Made by a program: the position numbers and the translations under genes. DNA of 64,000 bases from Streptomyces sp. ISL-1 (GTDB lineage: Bacteria; Actinomycetota; Actinomycetes; Streptomycetales; Streptomycetaceae), in contig NZ_JAGGOI010000008.1 of NCBI RefSeq assembly GCF_018614585.1, forward strand, positions 1 through 64,000, written 5' to 3'. The notes beneath the pieces were generated by a model that was not told the DNA's origin, made no database searches, and saw nothing but the letters and a program-made list of their open reading frames with translations. The first letter of the stretch is position 1; the number at the start of each line of letters is the position of its first letter. Shown in pieces: positions 34,350 to 43,558 of the stretch.

Positions 34350-34718
34350 TCAGACGGCGACCAGGTCGCAGACGAAGATCAGCGTCTCGCCCGGAGCGAT
34401 GGCGCCGGCGCCGCGGTCGCCGTACGCGAGGTGCGCGGGGATGGTCAGCTGGCGACGGCCGCCGACCTTCATGCCCTGCACGCCCTGGTCCCAGCCGGAG
34501 ATGACCTGGCCGACGCCGAGCTGGAACTGCAGGGGGGTGCCGCGGTTCCAGGACGCGTCGAACTCCTCGCCGGTGGAGAAGGCCACACCGACGTAGTGGA
34601 CGGAGACGGTGTCGCCCGCCTTTGCCACCGGGCCGTCACCCTCCCAGATGTCCTTGATCTCCAGGTCGGCCGGCGGCTCGCCACCCGGGAAGTCGATCTC
34701 GGGCTTCTCGATGCTCAC
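34350..34718 (-). CDS. FKBP-type peptidyl-prolyl cis-trans isomerase
   Basis: A 122-residue single-domain FKBP. The fold motifs are complete: DTVSVHYVGVAFSTGEEFDAS, VISGWDQGVQGMKVGGRRQL, IPAHLAYGDRG and ETLIFVCDLVAV. Residues that line the FK506 pocket (Tyr of VHYVG, Trp of SGWDQG, Tyr of LAYG) are present. It has no signal peptide and should act in the cytoplasm on proline-limited folding. The second FKBP gene, a lipoprotein, lies 77 bp upstream on the same strand, making a paired cytoplasmic/exported set. Confidence 0.95.
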   Translation of the reverse strand: MSIEKPEIDFPGGEPPADLEIKDIWEGDGPVAKAGDTVSVHYVGVAFSTGEEFDASWNRGTPLQFQLGVGQVISGWDQGVQGMKVGGRRQLTIPAHLAYGDRGAGAIAPGETLIFVCDLVAV

Positions 34719-34795
34719 TGAACTGCTCCTCTAGATGTTGAACGGGGCAACCCGGACAGTCTCACAGATCAAGCCGTCACTCACCGATCAAGCGG

Positions 34796-35767
34796 TCAGA
34801 CGGTGCCGAGGATGTCGACGACGAAGACCAGCGTGTTCTTGGCGAGCTCGTGGGACGGGTCCGCGCCGTAGGCGAGCGAAGGCGGGATCACCAGCAGGAC
34901 CCGGTCACCGACGTTCTTGCCCACCAGGCCCTTGTCCCAGCCCGGCACCACGGATCCGGTGCCGAGCTGGAAGCCGATGGCGCCACCGTGGTCCCAGGAG
35001 GAGTCGAACTTCTTGCCGTCCTCCCACTTGACCCCGGTGTACTGCCCGATCAGGCCCTGACCCGCCTTGACCTTCGGGCCGGATCCCTTGATCAGCACCT
35101 GCTCCTTCATCTCGGAGGGGGCCTTGACGCCCTTGGGGATCGTGATGGTGGCCGCTTTTTGGGACTCGGCCTTCACCGTGGGCATGCCCTCCGCGGGCGC
35201 CGCCTGCGAGCCCTTGACCTCCGAGTTGGGTGCGACCGATGCCACCGCGGCCAGGTCGACGACCCAGACCAAGGTGTCCTTCGCGGTGAGGCCCGACTGG
35301 GGGTTCAGACCCTGGCCGATCAGATCACCCGCGGTGCCCTGGATCAGCACTCGGCTGCCGGCCTTCTGACCGGAGACGGATTCGAGGACCTTCGGGGGCA
35401 GCTGCTGGGACTGCTGGCCCACACGCTCCACGGGCTGGCGGTGCGGCTGCTTGTCACCGCCCGGCGCCGCCCAGGTGCCGCCGAGGTCGGTCGGGTCGTC
35501 CCACTTCCGCACGGAGTAGTCCAGGCGGACGAAGTCACCCTTCTTGGCCTTCGTTCCGCTGCCCTCGGAGACGGTCTTGACGACGGTCTTGTCAGTGGGT
35601 TTTGCATCCTTGGGCACGGAGATCTCGGGCTTGGCCCCGAACTTCCCCTTGACCTCGGCCACACCTGCTACCGGCTTGTTCGATGAGTCCGACCCACACG
35701 CGCCGGTGAACAGCAGGGCGGGCACGGCCAGCAGGGAGGCGATACGTCGCTTGGTGTTGTAGTTCAT
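34796..35767 (-). CDS. Exported lipoprotein with two FKBP-type isomerase domains
   Basis: A 323-residue lipoprotein with lipobox LLFTGAC (Cys24). Residues 60-175 form a degenerate FKBP-like domain (FVRLDYSVRKWDDP to TLVWVVDLAAV). A canonical FKBP domain fills about 225-323 (LIGQYTGVKWEDGKKFDSSW, VVPGWDKGLVGKNVGDRVLL, IPPSLAYG). It probably assists folding of exported proteins at the outer face of the membrane, which fits the nearby Tat genes. Only the second domain keeps all pocket residues. Confidence 0.93.
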   Translation of the reverse strand: MNYNTKRRIASLLAVPALLFTGACGSDSSNKPVAGVAEVKGKFGAKPEISVPKDAKPTDKTVVKTVSEGSGTKAKKGDFVRLDYSVRKWDDPTDLGGTWAAPGGDKQPHRQPVERVGQQSQQLPPKVLESVSGQKAGSRVLIQGTAGDLIGQGLNPQSGLTAKDTLVWVVDLAAVASVAPNSEVKGSQAAPAEGMPTVKAESQKAATITIPKGVKAPSEMKEQVLIKGSGPKVKAGQGLIGQYTGVKWEDGKKFDSSWDHGGAIGFQLGTGSVVPGWDKGLVGKNVGDRVLLVIPPSLAYGADPSHELAKNTLVFVVDILGTV

Positions 35768-35913
35768 CAGTCCAACTGGGAGTCGAGGCCATGGGCAATG
35801 GCCGCCACTCTACGGTGTGCCGTCCGCCCGGCCATCGACCGTTCGCGTCACAGAACGGCCCGGTTCACGCCCCGGGCCGGGCATGAACCGGACCTGGTTC
35901 AGGCTGGGCCCGC

Positions 35914-35938
35914 CCCTCGGCCCCACCGTGGCCGAGGG
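35914..35938 (-). terminator. Terminator behind the protease-lipoprotein unit
   Basis: A perfect 9-bp stem (CCCTCGGCC paired with GGCCGAGGG) with a 7-nt loop lies 23 bp downstream of the lipoprotein stop on the minus strand. A second inverted repeat (CCGGTTCA / TGAACCGG) lies at 35860-35891. Confidence 0.65.
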
Positions 35939-35961
35939 ACGGGAAATCGGGCGCAGTCCGG

Positions 35962-36624
35962 TCAGGGAGAGGCCTTCAGCGAACGGAGCTTGACCTTGAA
36001 CGCCGCCTTGCTCAGCTCGCTGGCCGTGCTGCCGTCCGCCGTGCCGGAGGCATAGGTCACGTCGACCAGCTTCGAGCCCGACTCCAGGTACACGAAGTGC
36101 GGTGTGACGGCCGGGGTTGACTCCGACTCCACCGCTTCCTTGCGGCCGGCGAAGACGAGAAGCTCGTGGCCCTTGGCGAAGGTCCCCTTGGCCGGAGCTT
36201 CCTCGGTCACGTACTTGACACCGTCCGCGACACCGCCCATGGAGCGCACGACGATTTCCGATCCGGCCTTCAGACTGCCCTTGTGGACCGTGTCCACGCG
36301 CACGACCACCGGGGTGTAGACGGCCTCGAACGTGGCCCCGTCGTCGAGCTTGTCCGTCACATGCACGTCAGGGCCGTGCGAGACGACGGTCCCCTCGAAC
36401 ACGTTCTCGTTCAGCGGGAACGCGACGGCCGCGGCCGGATCGCTGTCCACCTTGTAGGCGTGTCCCTCGATGACGCGGGCCTCGGAGGCGTTCTGGGAAT
36501 CGGCCTTCGGGGTGTGCGCCCGGGTCGAATTCCCGGCTCCGGAGCACGCGGAGACACTCAGGGCCATAACCGCGAGAACCGTCGCCGTACCCGCGCGGGC
36601 TCGCAAACGCTTCGTACCATTCAT
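35962..36624 (-). CDS. Predicted lipoprotein, partner gene of the metzincin protease
   Basis: A 220-residue protein with a lipobox LSVSAC (Cys27). The mature part is Val/Thr-rich and predicted to be mostly beta (FEAVYTPVVVRVDTVHKGSLKAGSEIVVRSMGG); this segment resembles OB-like secreted domains found in hypothetical Streptomyces proteins. No catalytic motif is visible. The gene starts 15 bp after the protease gene's stop, so the two should be co-transcribed. It may anchor, chaperone or inhibit the secreted protease, but that is inference from position only. Confidence 0.75.
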   Translation of the reverse strand: MNGTKRLRARAGTATVLAVMALSVSACSGAGNSTRAHTPKADSQNASEARVIEGHAYKVDSDPAAAVAFPLNENVFEGTVVSHGPDVHVTDKLDDGATFEAVYTPVVVRVDTVHKGSLKAGSEIVVRSMGGVADGVKYVTEEAPAKGTFAKGHELLVFAGRKEAVESESTPAVTPHFVYLESGSKLVDVTYASGTADGSTASELSKAAFKVKLRSLKASP

Positions 36625-36639
36625 GTTCGTCTCCCCCGC

Positions 36640-37290
36640 TCAGTAAAGGGCTTTGACGCCGGCGATGTCGTCGCTGTTGAGATTGCGCCGCGTCCCGGTG
36701 CCGATGGCCGTCATGACCGAGGCCTTCTCAGCCGCGGTGTAGGCCGTTCCGTCGGAGCAGTGCGGCCGCCACGGGTGTGCGAGGCCGGTGAAGTGACCGA
36801 CCTCGTGCACGACGACGGTCTGGACATCGGCCTTTCCGGCGCTGATGTCCTGACTGGCGTTCACCCAGCGGAAGCGGTTGGAGAGGTAGAGAGTTCCGCC
36901 CGTGTGCCGGCTGCCGACCCGCTGGGTCGCGGCGTAGCCGGGCGCGGCACCCATCACGCTGCTGTAGCTGTAGGAAGCCCGGAAGGTGTAGATCTGCCAT
37001 CCGCCGGTGTACGTGGGTGCGGCATAACGCAGGCCCGAGCCAGTGCGGTTCCACTGGGTCAGGCCACCCTTGAGGCCGTTCCTGAGCCCGCTGGGGAAGT
37101 TGGTGTTCGCTGCCAGGGACTTCGTCCCCGAAGACTGCCACTTCACCATTCCCGACGTGCAGTACGCCGACGCCGGCGATGCCGTGATTCCTACGAGGGC
37201 TGTGCCCAGTACGGTCCCGGCCACGCCGAGAACGAGCGCTTTCCGTCCCCCTCTCACGACGGGCAGCACGGATATTCGACTGATTGACAT
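36640..37290 (-). CDS. Secreted metzincin-type zinc metalloprotease
   Basis: A 216-residue pre-protein. The signal peptide ends near residue 42 (TASPASA). The zinc motif HEVGHFTGLAH has His162, Glu163, His166 and His172, which fits HExxHxxGxxH, and the Met-turn candidate is SVMTAIGTG. Length and motif resemble small matrixin (M10)-like peptidases of Streptomyces. There is no obvious propeptide, so activity may be controlled in another way. It is the first gene of a two-gene unit with a lipoprotein. The start ATG was chosen because the signal peptide begins there. Confidence 0.85.
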   Translation of the reverse strand: MSISRISVLPVVRGGRKALVLGVAGTVLGTALVGITASPASAYCTSGMVKWQSSGTKSLAANTNFPSGLRNGLKGGLTQWNRTGSGLRYAAPTYTGGWQIYTFRASYSYSSVMGAAPGYAATQRVGSRHTGGTLYLSNRFRWVNASQDISAGKADVQTVVVHEVGHFTGLAHPWRPHCSDGTAYTAAEKASVMTAIGTGTRRNLNSDDIAGVKALY

Positions 37291-37673
37291 GTTTCCCCCA
37301 TGGTCGGTCAGGTCGATACCGGTCCGCTCGCCGGACCGACGAGCGCGGCCGGGCATCCCAACGCGCCTATGAGGCAAGCGGATTGACGGTGCGGCGATGC
37401 TAACAACGGCGTTTGTGGAGCCGCCCTCTCACGGCGCGCCCACGCACGAAAATGCCGCGCGCTGATCCTCGCGCCGTGCTAAAGCCCCCCAGCCCCGTTT
37501 GCGCCATTAGCAACTTTTCAGCCGCGACGCTTGTACCGATTCCATCCCGGAACATGAGATTCCGGACGCCTTCGGCCCGCCCCTCCACGTGACATGTCTC
37601 TCTCACGCAGAAGGCCGCCCGGTGCCGGGGACGGAAAACGTCCCCGGCACCGGGCGGCCGACCCGACCGCCGA
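37291..37673. other. 383-bp stretch without a convincing gene
   Basis: It holds the presumed promoter of the metalloprotease unit and, at its right end, the pafA terminator. One 68-codon minus-strand frame (37400-37606) lacks a ribosome binding site and family features, so I do not call it. Confidence 0.6.
37614..37660 (-). terminator. Very strong terminator of pafA
   Basis: A perfect 21-bp GC-rich stem with a GAAAA loop starts 14 bp after the pafA stop on the minus strand. It is the longest perfect hairpin I noticed in the window. Confidence 0.9.
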
Positions 37674-39035
37674 CTACATGCCGGCGATGAGCTTCTCCAC
37701 CCGGTCGTCGACCGACCGGAAGGGGTCCTTGCACAGCACGGTCCGCTGCGCCTGGTCGTTGAGCTTGAGGTGCACCCAGTCGACGGTGAAGTCCCGCCGC
37801 TGCTCCTGTGCCCGGCGGATGAAGTCGCCGCGCAGCCGTGCCCGGGTGGTCTGCGGGGGCACGGATTTCCCCTCGAAGATCTTCAGGTCGTTGCAGATCC
37901 GGGCGGCCTGGCCCTTGCGCTCCAGCAGGTAGTACAGCCCGCGCCTGCGGTGGATGTCGTGGTACGCGAGGTCTATCTGGGCGACTCGCGGATGCGACAT
38001 GGTCATGTTGTGCTTGGCGCGGTAGCGCTCGATGAGCTTGTACTTCATGACCCAGTCGATCTCGGTGCCGATCCGGTCGAGGTCCTCGGCCTCGATCGCG
38101 TCGAGCGTGCGGCCCCAGAGCTCCAGGACCTGCTCGACGGTGCCGGTGCGGATCCCGCGCCGCTCGACGAAGTCCACGGCCTTCTCGTAGTACTCGCGCT
38201 GGACCTCCAGGGCGGAGGCCTCGCGGCCGCTGGCCAGGCGCACCTTGCGCTGGCCGGTGATGTCGTGGCTGACCTCGCGGATCGCCCGGATCGGGTTCTC
38301 CAGGGTCAGGTCGCGCATCACGGTGCCCGCCTCGATCATGCGCAGTACGAGATCGGTCGCGCCGACCTTCAGCAGCATCGTCGTCTCGGACATGTTCGAG
38401 TCTCCGACGATGACGTGGAGACGGCGGTAGCGCTCGGCGTCGGCGTGCGGCTCGTCGCGGGTGTTGATGATCGGGCGCGAGCGGGTGGTGGCGGAGCTGA
38501 CGCCCTCCCAGATGTGCTCGGCGCGCTGGCTGACGCAGTAGACCGCGCCGCGCGGGGTCTGCAGCACCTTGCCCGCGCCGCACAGCAGCTGACGGGTGAC
38601 CAGGAACGGAATGAGAATGTCCGCCAGCCGGGAGAACTCTCCGTGGCGTGCGACGAGATAGTTCTCGTGGCAGCCGTAGGAGTTTCCCGCCGAGTCGGTG
38701 TTGTTCTTGAAGAGATAGACGTCGCCCGCGATTCCCTCCTCGTGCAGGCGGCGTTCGGCGTCGACGAGCAGGCCTTCGAGAATGCGCTCGCCGGCCTTGT
38801 CGTGCGTAACCAGTTCGGTCACGTTGTCGCATTCGGGAGTTGCATATTCCGGATGCGAACCCACGTCGAGGTAGAGGCGGGCGCCGTTCCGCAGGAAGAC
38901 ATTGCTGCTGCGGCCCCATGAGACAACACGGCGGAAGAGGTAGCGCGCCACTTCGTCAGGTGACAGTCGGCGCTGTCCCCTGAACGTGCACGTGACGCCG
39001 TACTCGTTCTCCAGCCCGAAAATGCGGCGGTCCAT
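37674..39035 (-). CDS. pafA: Pup-protein ligase PafA
   Basis: A 453-residue member of the carboxylate-amine/GS-like ligase family. The opening [11 protein letters not shown] contains the metal-binding Glu, and Asp57 in [13 protein letters not shown] is the likely catalytic base by alignment with mycobacterial and corynebacterial PafA. It forms an isopeptide bond between the C-terminal Glu of Pup and a target lysine using ATP. The MFS gene lies 9 bp upstream on the same strand. Dop, a paralogue, is encoded 6 kb away. Confidence 0.96.
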   Translation of the reverse strand: MDRRIFGLENEYGVTCTFRGQRRLSPDEVARYLFRRVVSWGRSSNVFLRNGARLYLDVGSHPEYATPECDNVTELVTHDKAGERILEGLLVDAERRLHEEGIAGDVYLFKNNTDSAGNSYGCHENYLVARHGEFSRLADILIPFLVTRQLLCGAGKVLQTPRGAVYCVSQRAEHIWEGVSSATTRSRPIINTRDEPHADAERYRRLHVIVGDSNMSETTMLLKVGATDLVLRMIEAGTVMRDLTLENPIRAIREVSHDITGQRKVRLASGREASALEVQREYYEKAVDFVERRGIRTGTVEQVLELWGRTLDAIEAEDLDRIGTEIDWVMKYKLIERYRAKHNMTMSHPRVAQIDLAYHDIHRRRGLYYLLERKGQAARICNDLKIFEGKSVPPQTTRARLRGDFIRRAQEQRRDFTVDWVHLKLNDQAQRTVLCKDPFRSVDDRVEKLIAGM

Positions 39036-39044
39036 GACTGAACA

Positions 39045-40313
39045 TTACGCCTCACGGCCTGAGCTGAAACCGGGTTCGGCAGCACCGTTTCGATCATTTT
39101 CCGATGAGCCTGCGATGTCCTTGGTACGGCCGGGAACTGCGAGGACCCGCTGAGTGGCTGTCAGAACCAGCAGTGCGGCGATGCCACCGGCTCCCGCGAC
39201 GGCGAAGCTCCAGGCCGTGCCGCCGAGCTCGACCGCCGGGCCCGCGACTGCGGTTCCGGCCGCGGCGCCGACGCCGAAGGTGGTCACGAGCCAGGAGAAC
39301 GCCTCGGTGACGGTGCCGCTCGGGGCGTGCCGGTCGACGACGATGAAGGCGCAGGCGATCGCGGGCGCGAGGAAGAGCCCGGCGACGGCGGATAGCGCGG
39401 TCATGGCGATGACCCCGGGGGTGAGCGCGAGCGGCAGATAGCCGAGCGCGAGCAGGGCGACGATGCCGCGGAGGCGGCGTTCGGGGGCGCCGGCCCACTG
39501 GCGGGCGCCGTAGGCCGCGCCGCCGATGAGCGCGCCGAGGCCGAGCGCCGCCATCAGCCAGCCGTACACCGCCTCACGGCCCTGGTCGTCGGCGTACGCG
39601 ACTCCGGCGACGGTGATGGACCCGAGCGCGAGGCCGACGAAGAAGAACGACCCGAGAAGCGCGAGCAGGCCGGGCGAGCGCAGTGCGCCCAGCCAGTGGG
39701 CCTCGCGGGGCGCGGAGCGCCAGCCGCGGGAGGGCTCGGAGAGAACGACGGAAAGCGCGCCGAGGACGCCCATGACGTTGATGACGAGGAGGGCGGCGCC
39801 GGCCGACCAGAGCGAGACCAGCACGGTGACCAGCAGCGGGCCGACGGTGAACATGATCTCCTGCGCGACGGCGTCCATGGCGTAGGCCCGGTGCACACGG
39901 TCCTCACCGCCCAGGACGCTGGGCCACAGGGCTCGCAGCCCGCCCTCCAGCGGCGGCGTGAACACGCCCGCGACGGCGACGGCCGCGTACGCGACGGGCA
40001 GCGCGCCGATGCCGACGGCGGCGAGCAGCACCATGCCGAGGGCGGAGACGACGGCGGCGGGGAACTGAACGCGCGGCTGTCCGTGCAGGTCCACGGCGCG
40101 GCCGAGCAGGGGCTGGCCTATCGCGGTCGCTATGCCGTACACGGCGGCGAGCCCGCCCGCGAGGGTGTAGCTGCCGCCCTGCGCGCGGGTGAAGAGAACG
40201 ATGGCCACGGGGCCGGTGGCGTTGGGCAGCCGCCCGACGAGCGTCCCGGTCAGCAGCCGTGCGGCGTGCGGCGCCTTCAGGATGTCTGCGTAGCCGGTGG
40301 CTCCCGCGGCCAT
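39045..40313 (-). CDS. MFS transporter
   Basis: A 422-residue transporter with about 12 membrane helices. Segments such as GQPLLGRAVDLHGQPR (loop 2-3 motif A-like) and the second-half LIGGAAYGARQWAG follow MFS layout. No substrate can be inferred; many such Streptomyces proteins are drug exporters. It starts just after a candidate LacI operator, faces the LacI gene, and its stop lies 9 bp from the pafA start, so it may lead the transcript that carries pafA. Confidence 0.88.
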   Translation of the reverse strand: MAAGATGYADILKAPHAARLLTGTLVGRLPNATGPVAIVLFTRAQGGSYTLAGGLAAVYGIATAIGQPLLGRAVDLHGQPRVQFPAAVVSALGMVLLAAVGIGALPVAYAAVAVAGVFTPPLEGGLRALWPSVLGGEDRVHRAYAMDAVAQEIMFTVGPLLVTVLVSLWSAGAALLVINVMGVLGALSVVLSEPSRGWRSAPREAHWLGALRSPGLLALLGSFFFVGLALGSITVAGVAYADDQGREAVYGWLMAALGLGALIGGAAYGARQWAGAPERRLRGIVALLALGYLPLALTPGVIAMTALSAVAGLFLAPAIACAFIVVDRHAPSGTVTEAFSWLVTTFGVGAAAGTAVAGPAVELGGTAWSFAVAGAGGIAALLVLTATQRVLAVPGRTKDIAGSSENDRNGAAEPGFSSGREA

Positions 40314-40347
40314 GTCCCACCCCTCTCCCCCGGCGCGACCGAGGTTT

Positions 40348-40374
40348 TACGTATAACGTCTCCAGTCATACGTA
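40348..40374. promoter_or_regulatory. Candidate LacI-family operator
   Basis: TACGTAT and ATACGTA are perfect inverted arms 13 nt apart, located 35 bp from the MFS start and 73 bp from the LacI start. The position suits control of both divergent genes; this is inferred. Confidence 0.4.
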
Positions 40375-40446
40375 CCATGTCGACAGTCCGCGGGTCCACC
40401 GCGGAGGCGTACCGGAACAAGTGGCTTGCGGCTGAGGACGGCACCG

Positions 40447-41532
40447 ATGGCAGACGGGTCCCCCAAGGACCAACCCGTGGTTTCGGGCCAGGGGGCGTCG
40501 CCGCCGCCTGCCGGGAACCGGGCCGGCACCCCCCGGCCCACCAGCCGGGACGTCGCCCGCGCCGCCGGTGTGTCGCAGGCCACGGTGTCCCTCGTCCTCG
40601 GCGAGAAATGGCACGGCCGGGTCTCCGAGCGCACCGCCGGGCTCGTACGGGACGCCGCGCGGCAGCTCGGGTACCGGCCCAACCTCGCCGCGCGCAATCT
40701 GAGGCTCGGGCGGACCAGGACCGCACTGCTCGTGGTGCCGGCCCTCACCAACGAGTTCTTCGCCCGGGTGTACACGGGCGCGGCCACCGTCGCCGCCGAG
40801 CACGACTTCGGCGTGGTGCTCTACCCCTCGCCCGAGGGCGTCGGCCCCGCCAAGGACCCCTTCGCCTCCGCCCGCGCCGCGCTCGACGGCGTGATCGCGT
40901 CCTCCATGGCCGCCCAGGCCCTGACCGCCATCCGCGGTACGGATCTCCCACTGGTGATGCTCGACAGCGACCCCGCCGACCCGGGCGCCGCGGCCCGCGT
41001 CAATCTCGATATCGCCGACGGTATGCGGCAGATGTCGGCCCATCTGCTGGCGCTCGGCCATCGCCGCTTCCTCCATCTCGCGTCCGCCGTCTCCTCCTGG
41101 ACCTTCGACGTACGGGCCCGGGCGCTCGCCGCGTCCCTGCGCGACGTTCCCGACGCGGTCGTACGGACCGTGCCCGCACCCCTCGACGTGGCCGGCGCGC
41201 GCGAGGCCGTGGAGCGGGCGCTCACCCGTCCGGGGCCACGACCCACCGCGATCGTGTGCGACGACGACATCCTGGCTGCCGGGGCCTGCAAGGCGGTACG
41301 GCGGCTGGGCCTGCGGGTCCCCGAGGACATCTCCGTCACCGGCTTCGACGACCTCGCGCTCGCAACCGCCGTGGAGCCGGAGCTCACGACGGTCAGCCTG
41401 CCCGCGGAACGGGTCGGCGCGCGCGGCATGTCCGCCCTCCTCGCGGTCCTCGAAGGCCGTCCGCCCGAGGAGGGCGACCTCCCGGTCGAACTGGTCGTAC
41501 GCGGCTCGTCAGCCCCCGCACGGGCCGGCTGA
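40447..41532 (+). CDS. LacI-family transcriptional regulator
   Basis: A 361-residue regulator. After a proline-rich leader, the LacI helix-turn-helix reads SRDVARAAGVSQATVSLVLGE (about residues 33-53), with the hinge helix RPNLAARNLR. A periplasmic-binding-protein-like sensor domain follows (about 90-355; GFDDLALATAVEPELTTVSLP). The ATG at 40447 has GAGGAC upstream; a TTG seven codons earlier is less likely. It probably controls the divergent MFS gene. Confidence 0.92.
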   Translation: MADGSPKDQPVVSGQGASPPPAGNRAGTPRPTSRDVARAAGVSQATVSLVLGEKWHGRVSERTAGLVRDAARQLGYRPNLAARNLRLGRTRTALLVVPALTNEFFARVYTGAATVAAEHDFGVVLYPSPEGVGPAKDPFASARAALDGVIASSMAAQALTAIRGTDLPLVMLDSDPADPGAAARVNLDIADGMRQMSAHLLALGHRRFLHLASAVSSWTFDVRARALAASLRDVPDAVVRTVPAPLDVAGAREAVERALTRPGPRPTAIVCDDDILAAGACKAVRRLGLRVPEDISVTGFDDLALATAVEPELTTVSLPAERVGARGMSALLAVLEGRPPEEGDLPVELVVRGSSAPARAG

Positions 41533-41599
41533 ACCCGTCCGTGTGCACCGTGCCCAGCGGCCTTGAGCACACGACACCCGCCGTGGAACGATCACGATC

Positions 41600-42655
41600 A
41601 TGACGAGTACGGCCGAGACCCCGATCGACGCGACGCTGATCGGGACGGCCCCCGCGACAGGCTCCGTGACACCGCTCTCAGGCGACCGGCTGATCGTCAG
41701 AACCGATGAGCGGCTGGAGATCCACGACGCGGAGGCCTTCTTCTCCGGCACCCTCGCCCCCACGCGGACCCTGCGCCTCCCGCCGTGCGCCGCGGCCACC
41801 CCGCTGCCAGACGGCGCCCTCGTCGTCGCCGAGGGCTCCAGGATCCGCCTCATCGGCCCCGACGGCGCCACCCGCTGGGAGCTGCGGCACGCCGGCTGGC
41901 ACGGCGGGCACCGGGACCCGCGCCCGCCCGGGCCGCCCGCCGTGAGCCCCGACGGCGCCCTCATCAGCGTCCTCGTACCGACGCTCGCCACCGGCGAGCG
42001 CGCCGCGATACTGGTCCAGGACGGACCGCCCCGGCATCGCTACGCGCGGGACACCCTGCTCCTCCTCGACGCCACCTCCGGTGACGTCCGCGCCCGTCGC
42101 CCGATCGGGGCCGTCGCCTCGGACGCGACGCAGCGGTGGCATCCGGACGGCTCACTGCTCGCGCTCTCCTGCTGGACTGCCTGGTACAGCTGGTCGACCT
42201 GGTGGATCGAGCCGCGCCACGACGGGCTGCACATCCGCGGCGGCACGACGATGCGCGAGGTGATCGACTTCCTTCCCGACGCGTCCCGGGTACTCACCAT
42301 CCGGCGCGCCGAGGGAATCGCGTACAACGACGACCGCGACGAGCTGGCCTCCCACGATGTGGGCGACGACGACCCGGCGGGGCTCTTCGACCTCGGCGAA
42401 CTGGCAGTCGACCGCGACCACGACGAGTTCGCCGGCGCGTACCTGATCGACCGCGCGCATGTCCTGGTCACCGGACGGATCTATCTGCCCGGGCGGCCGG
42501 TGTCGGTGCGCCACTGGCTGTGCGACGCGGTGACGCTCCGCCCGCGGGGCCGGTTGCGGTACCCGGTGGCGGTCGGCGGCGATGTGACCCCGCTCGGCGA
42601 CGGCACCTGGCTCACCCGGGACCGCTCCCGCCTCCACCACTGGGCGCTCCCCTGA
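41600..42655 (+). CDS. WD40/beta-propeller-like protein of unknown function
   Basis: A 351-residue protein with repeated short beta-strand units, such as TPLPDGALVVAEGSRIRLIG, VSPDGALISVLVP and WHPDGSLLALSC, that resemble quinoprotein or WD40-like propeller blades. There is no signal peptide or membrane helix. It follows the LacI gene after 67 bp and is convergent with prcA across a strong hairpin. No enzymatic motif is visible and no function is assigned. Confidence 0.75.
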   Translation: MTSTAETPIDATLIGTAPATGSVTPLSGDRLIVRTDERLEIHDAEAFFSGTLAPTRTLRLPPCAAATPLPDGALVVAEGSRIRLIGPDGATRWELRHAGWHGGHRDPRPPGPPAVSPDGALISVLVPTLATGERAAILVQDGPPRHRYARDTLLLLDATSGDVRARRPIGAVASDATQRWHPDGSLLALSCWTAWYSWSTWWIEPRHDGLHIRGGTTMREVIDFLPDASRVLTIRRAEGIAYNDDRDELASHDVGDDDPAGLFDLGELAVDRDHDEFAGAYLIDRAHVLVTGRIYLPGRPVSVRHWLCDAVTLRPRGRLRYPVAVGGDVTPLGDGTWLTRDRSRLHHWALP

Positions 42656-42665
42656 CCTGGGCATA

Positions 42666-42707
42666 CGGCTGCGCCCCGGTCCGCACGGGCGGTCCGGGGC
42701 GCAGCCG
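42666..42707. terminator. Bidirectional terminator between the propeller-like gene and prcA
   Basis: A perfect 14-bp stem (CGGCTGCGCCCCGG paired with CCGGGGCGCAGCCG) has an internal CCG/CGG extension. It lies 10 bp past one stop and 24 bp from the other. Confidence 0.85.
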
Positions 42708-42731
42708 GGTCAGCGGCCGGGGCCGACGGGG

Positions 42732-43496
42732 CTACTCCTCGCCGTCCTCGGTCTCCTCGGTGTCCGACGGCGCGTCCGTCGGTGTGGATGCGGCGCCGTC
42801 GGCCTCCAGAAGCCGGGCGAGCTGCCGTCCGACGATGCGCTTGAACTTCCGCGCCTGCGGTCGCGTACGGTCCAGGACCGCGACCTCCAGCCGCTCTGCT
42901 GGGATCTCCCGCTCGCTTCCGTTGGTCTGGTTGGAGAGGGCCTGTACGGCCAGCTTCAGGGCCTCGGCCAGCGACATCCCGTCGCGGTGGCGCTGGTCGA
43001 GGAAGGTGCTGATCTGCTCAGCGCTGCCGCCGACCGCGACCGAGCCGTGCTCGTCCACGATCGATCCGTCGTGCGGCAGCCGGTAGATCTGGTCGCCCTC
43101 GGGAGTGGAGCCGACCTCGGCGACGACCAGCTCCACCTCGTACGGCTTCTCGGCCGCGCTGGAGAAGATCGTGCCCAGCGTCTGGGCGTAGACGTTGGCG
43201 AGGCCACGGGCCGTCACGTCGTCACGGTCGTAGGTGTAACCACGCAGGTCGGCGTAGCGCACGCCGCCGATCCGCAGGTTCTCGTACTCGTTGTACTTGC
43301 CGGCGGCGGCGAAGCCGATCCGGTCGTAGATCTCACTGAACTTGTGCAGCGCACGGGACGGGTTCTCACCGACGAAGACAATGCCGTCGGAGTACTGCAG
43401 CACAACAAGGCTGCGACCACGGGCGATGCCCTTGCGGGCGTATTCCGCCCGATCGGCCATGGCCTGCTGGGGTGAGACATAGAACGGCGTCGACAC
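42732..43496 (-). CDS. prcA: 20S proteasome alpha subunit PrcA
   Basis: A 254-residue alpha subunit. The N-terminal [20 protein letters not shown] gives the gating H0 helix, followed by the proteasome fold ([34 protein letters not shown]). It lacks the catalytic Thr, as expected for alpha. The C-terminal 20 residues are an acidic Glu/Asp/Thr tail. The start is GTG. It forms the outer rings of the 20S core with PrcB, whose gene is 62 bp upstream. Confidence 0.96.
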   Translation of the reverse strand: MSTPFYVSPQQAMADRAEYARKGIARGRSLVVLQYSDGIVFVGENPSRALHKFSEIYDRIGFAAAGKYNEYENLRIGGVRYADLRGYTYDRDDVTARGLANVYAQTLGTIFSSAAEKPYEVELVVAEVGSTPEGDQIYRLPHDGSIVDEHGSVAVGGSAEQISTFLDQRHRDGMSLAEALKLAVQALSNQTNGSEREIPAERLEVAVLDRTRPQARKFKRIVGRQLARLLEADGAASTPTDAPSDTEETEDGEE

Positions 43497-43558
43497 CGGC
43501 TATCCGTCCCTTTCTTTCAATGGCGTTGGGGCACCGCCCGGCGGTGGCTGGGGGAGCA

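Noticed and set aside
37400..37606. A 68-residue minus-strand frame between the metalloprotease and pafA
   Set aside because: It lacks a ribosome binding site and family signature and lies in AT-richer intergenic sequence.
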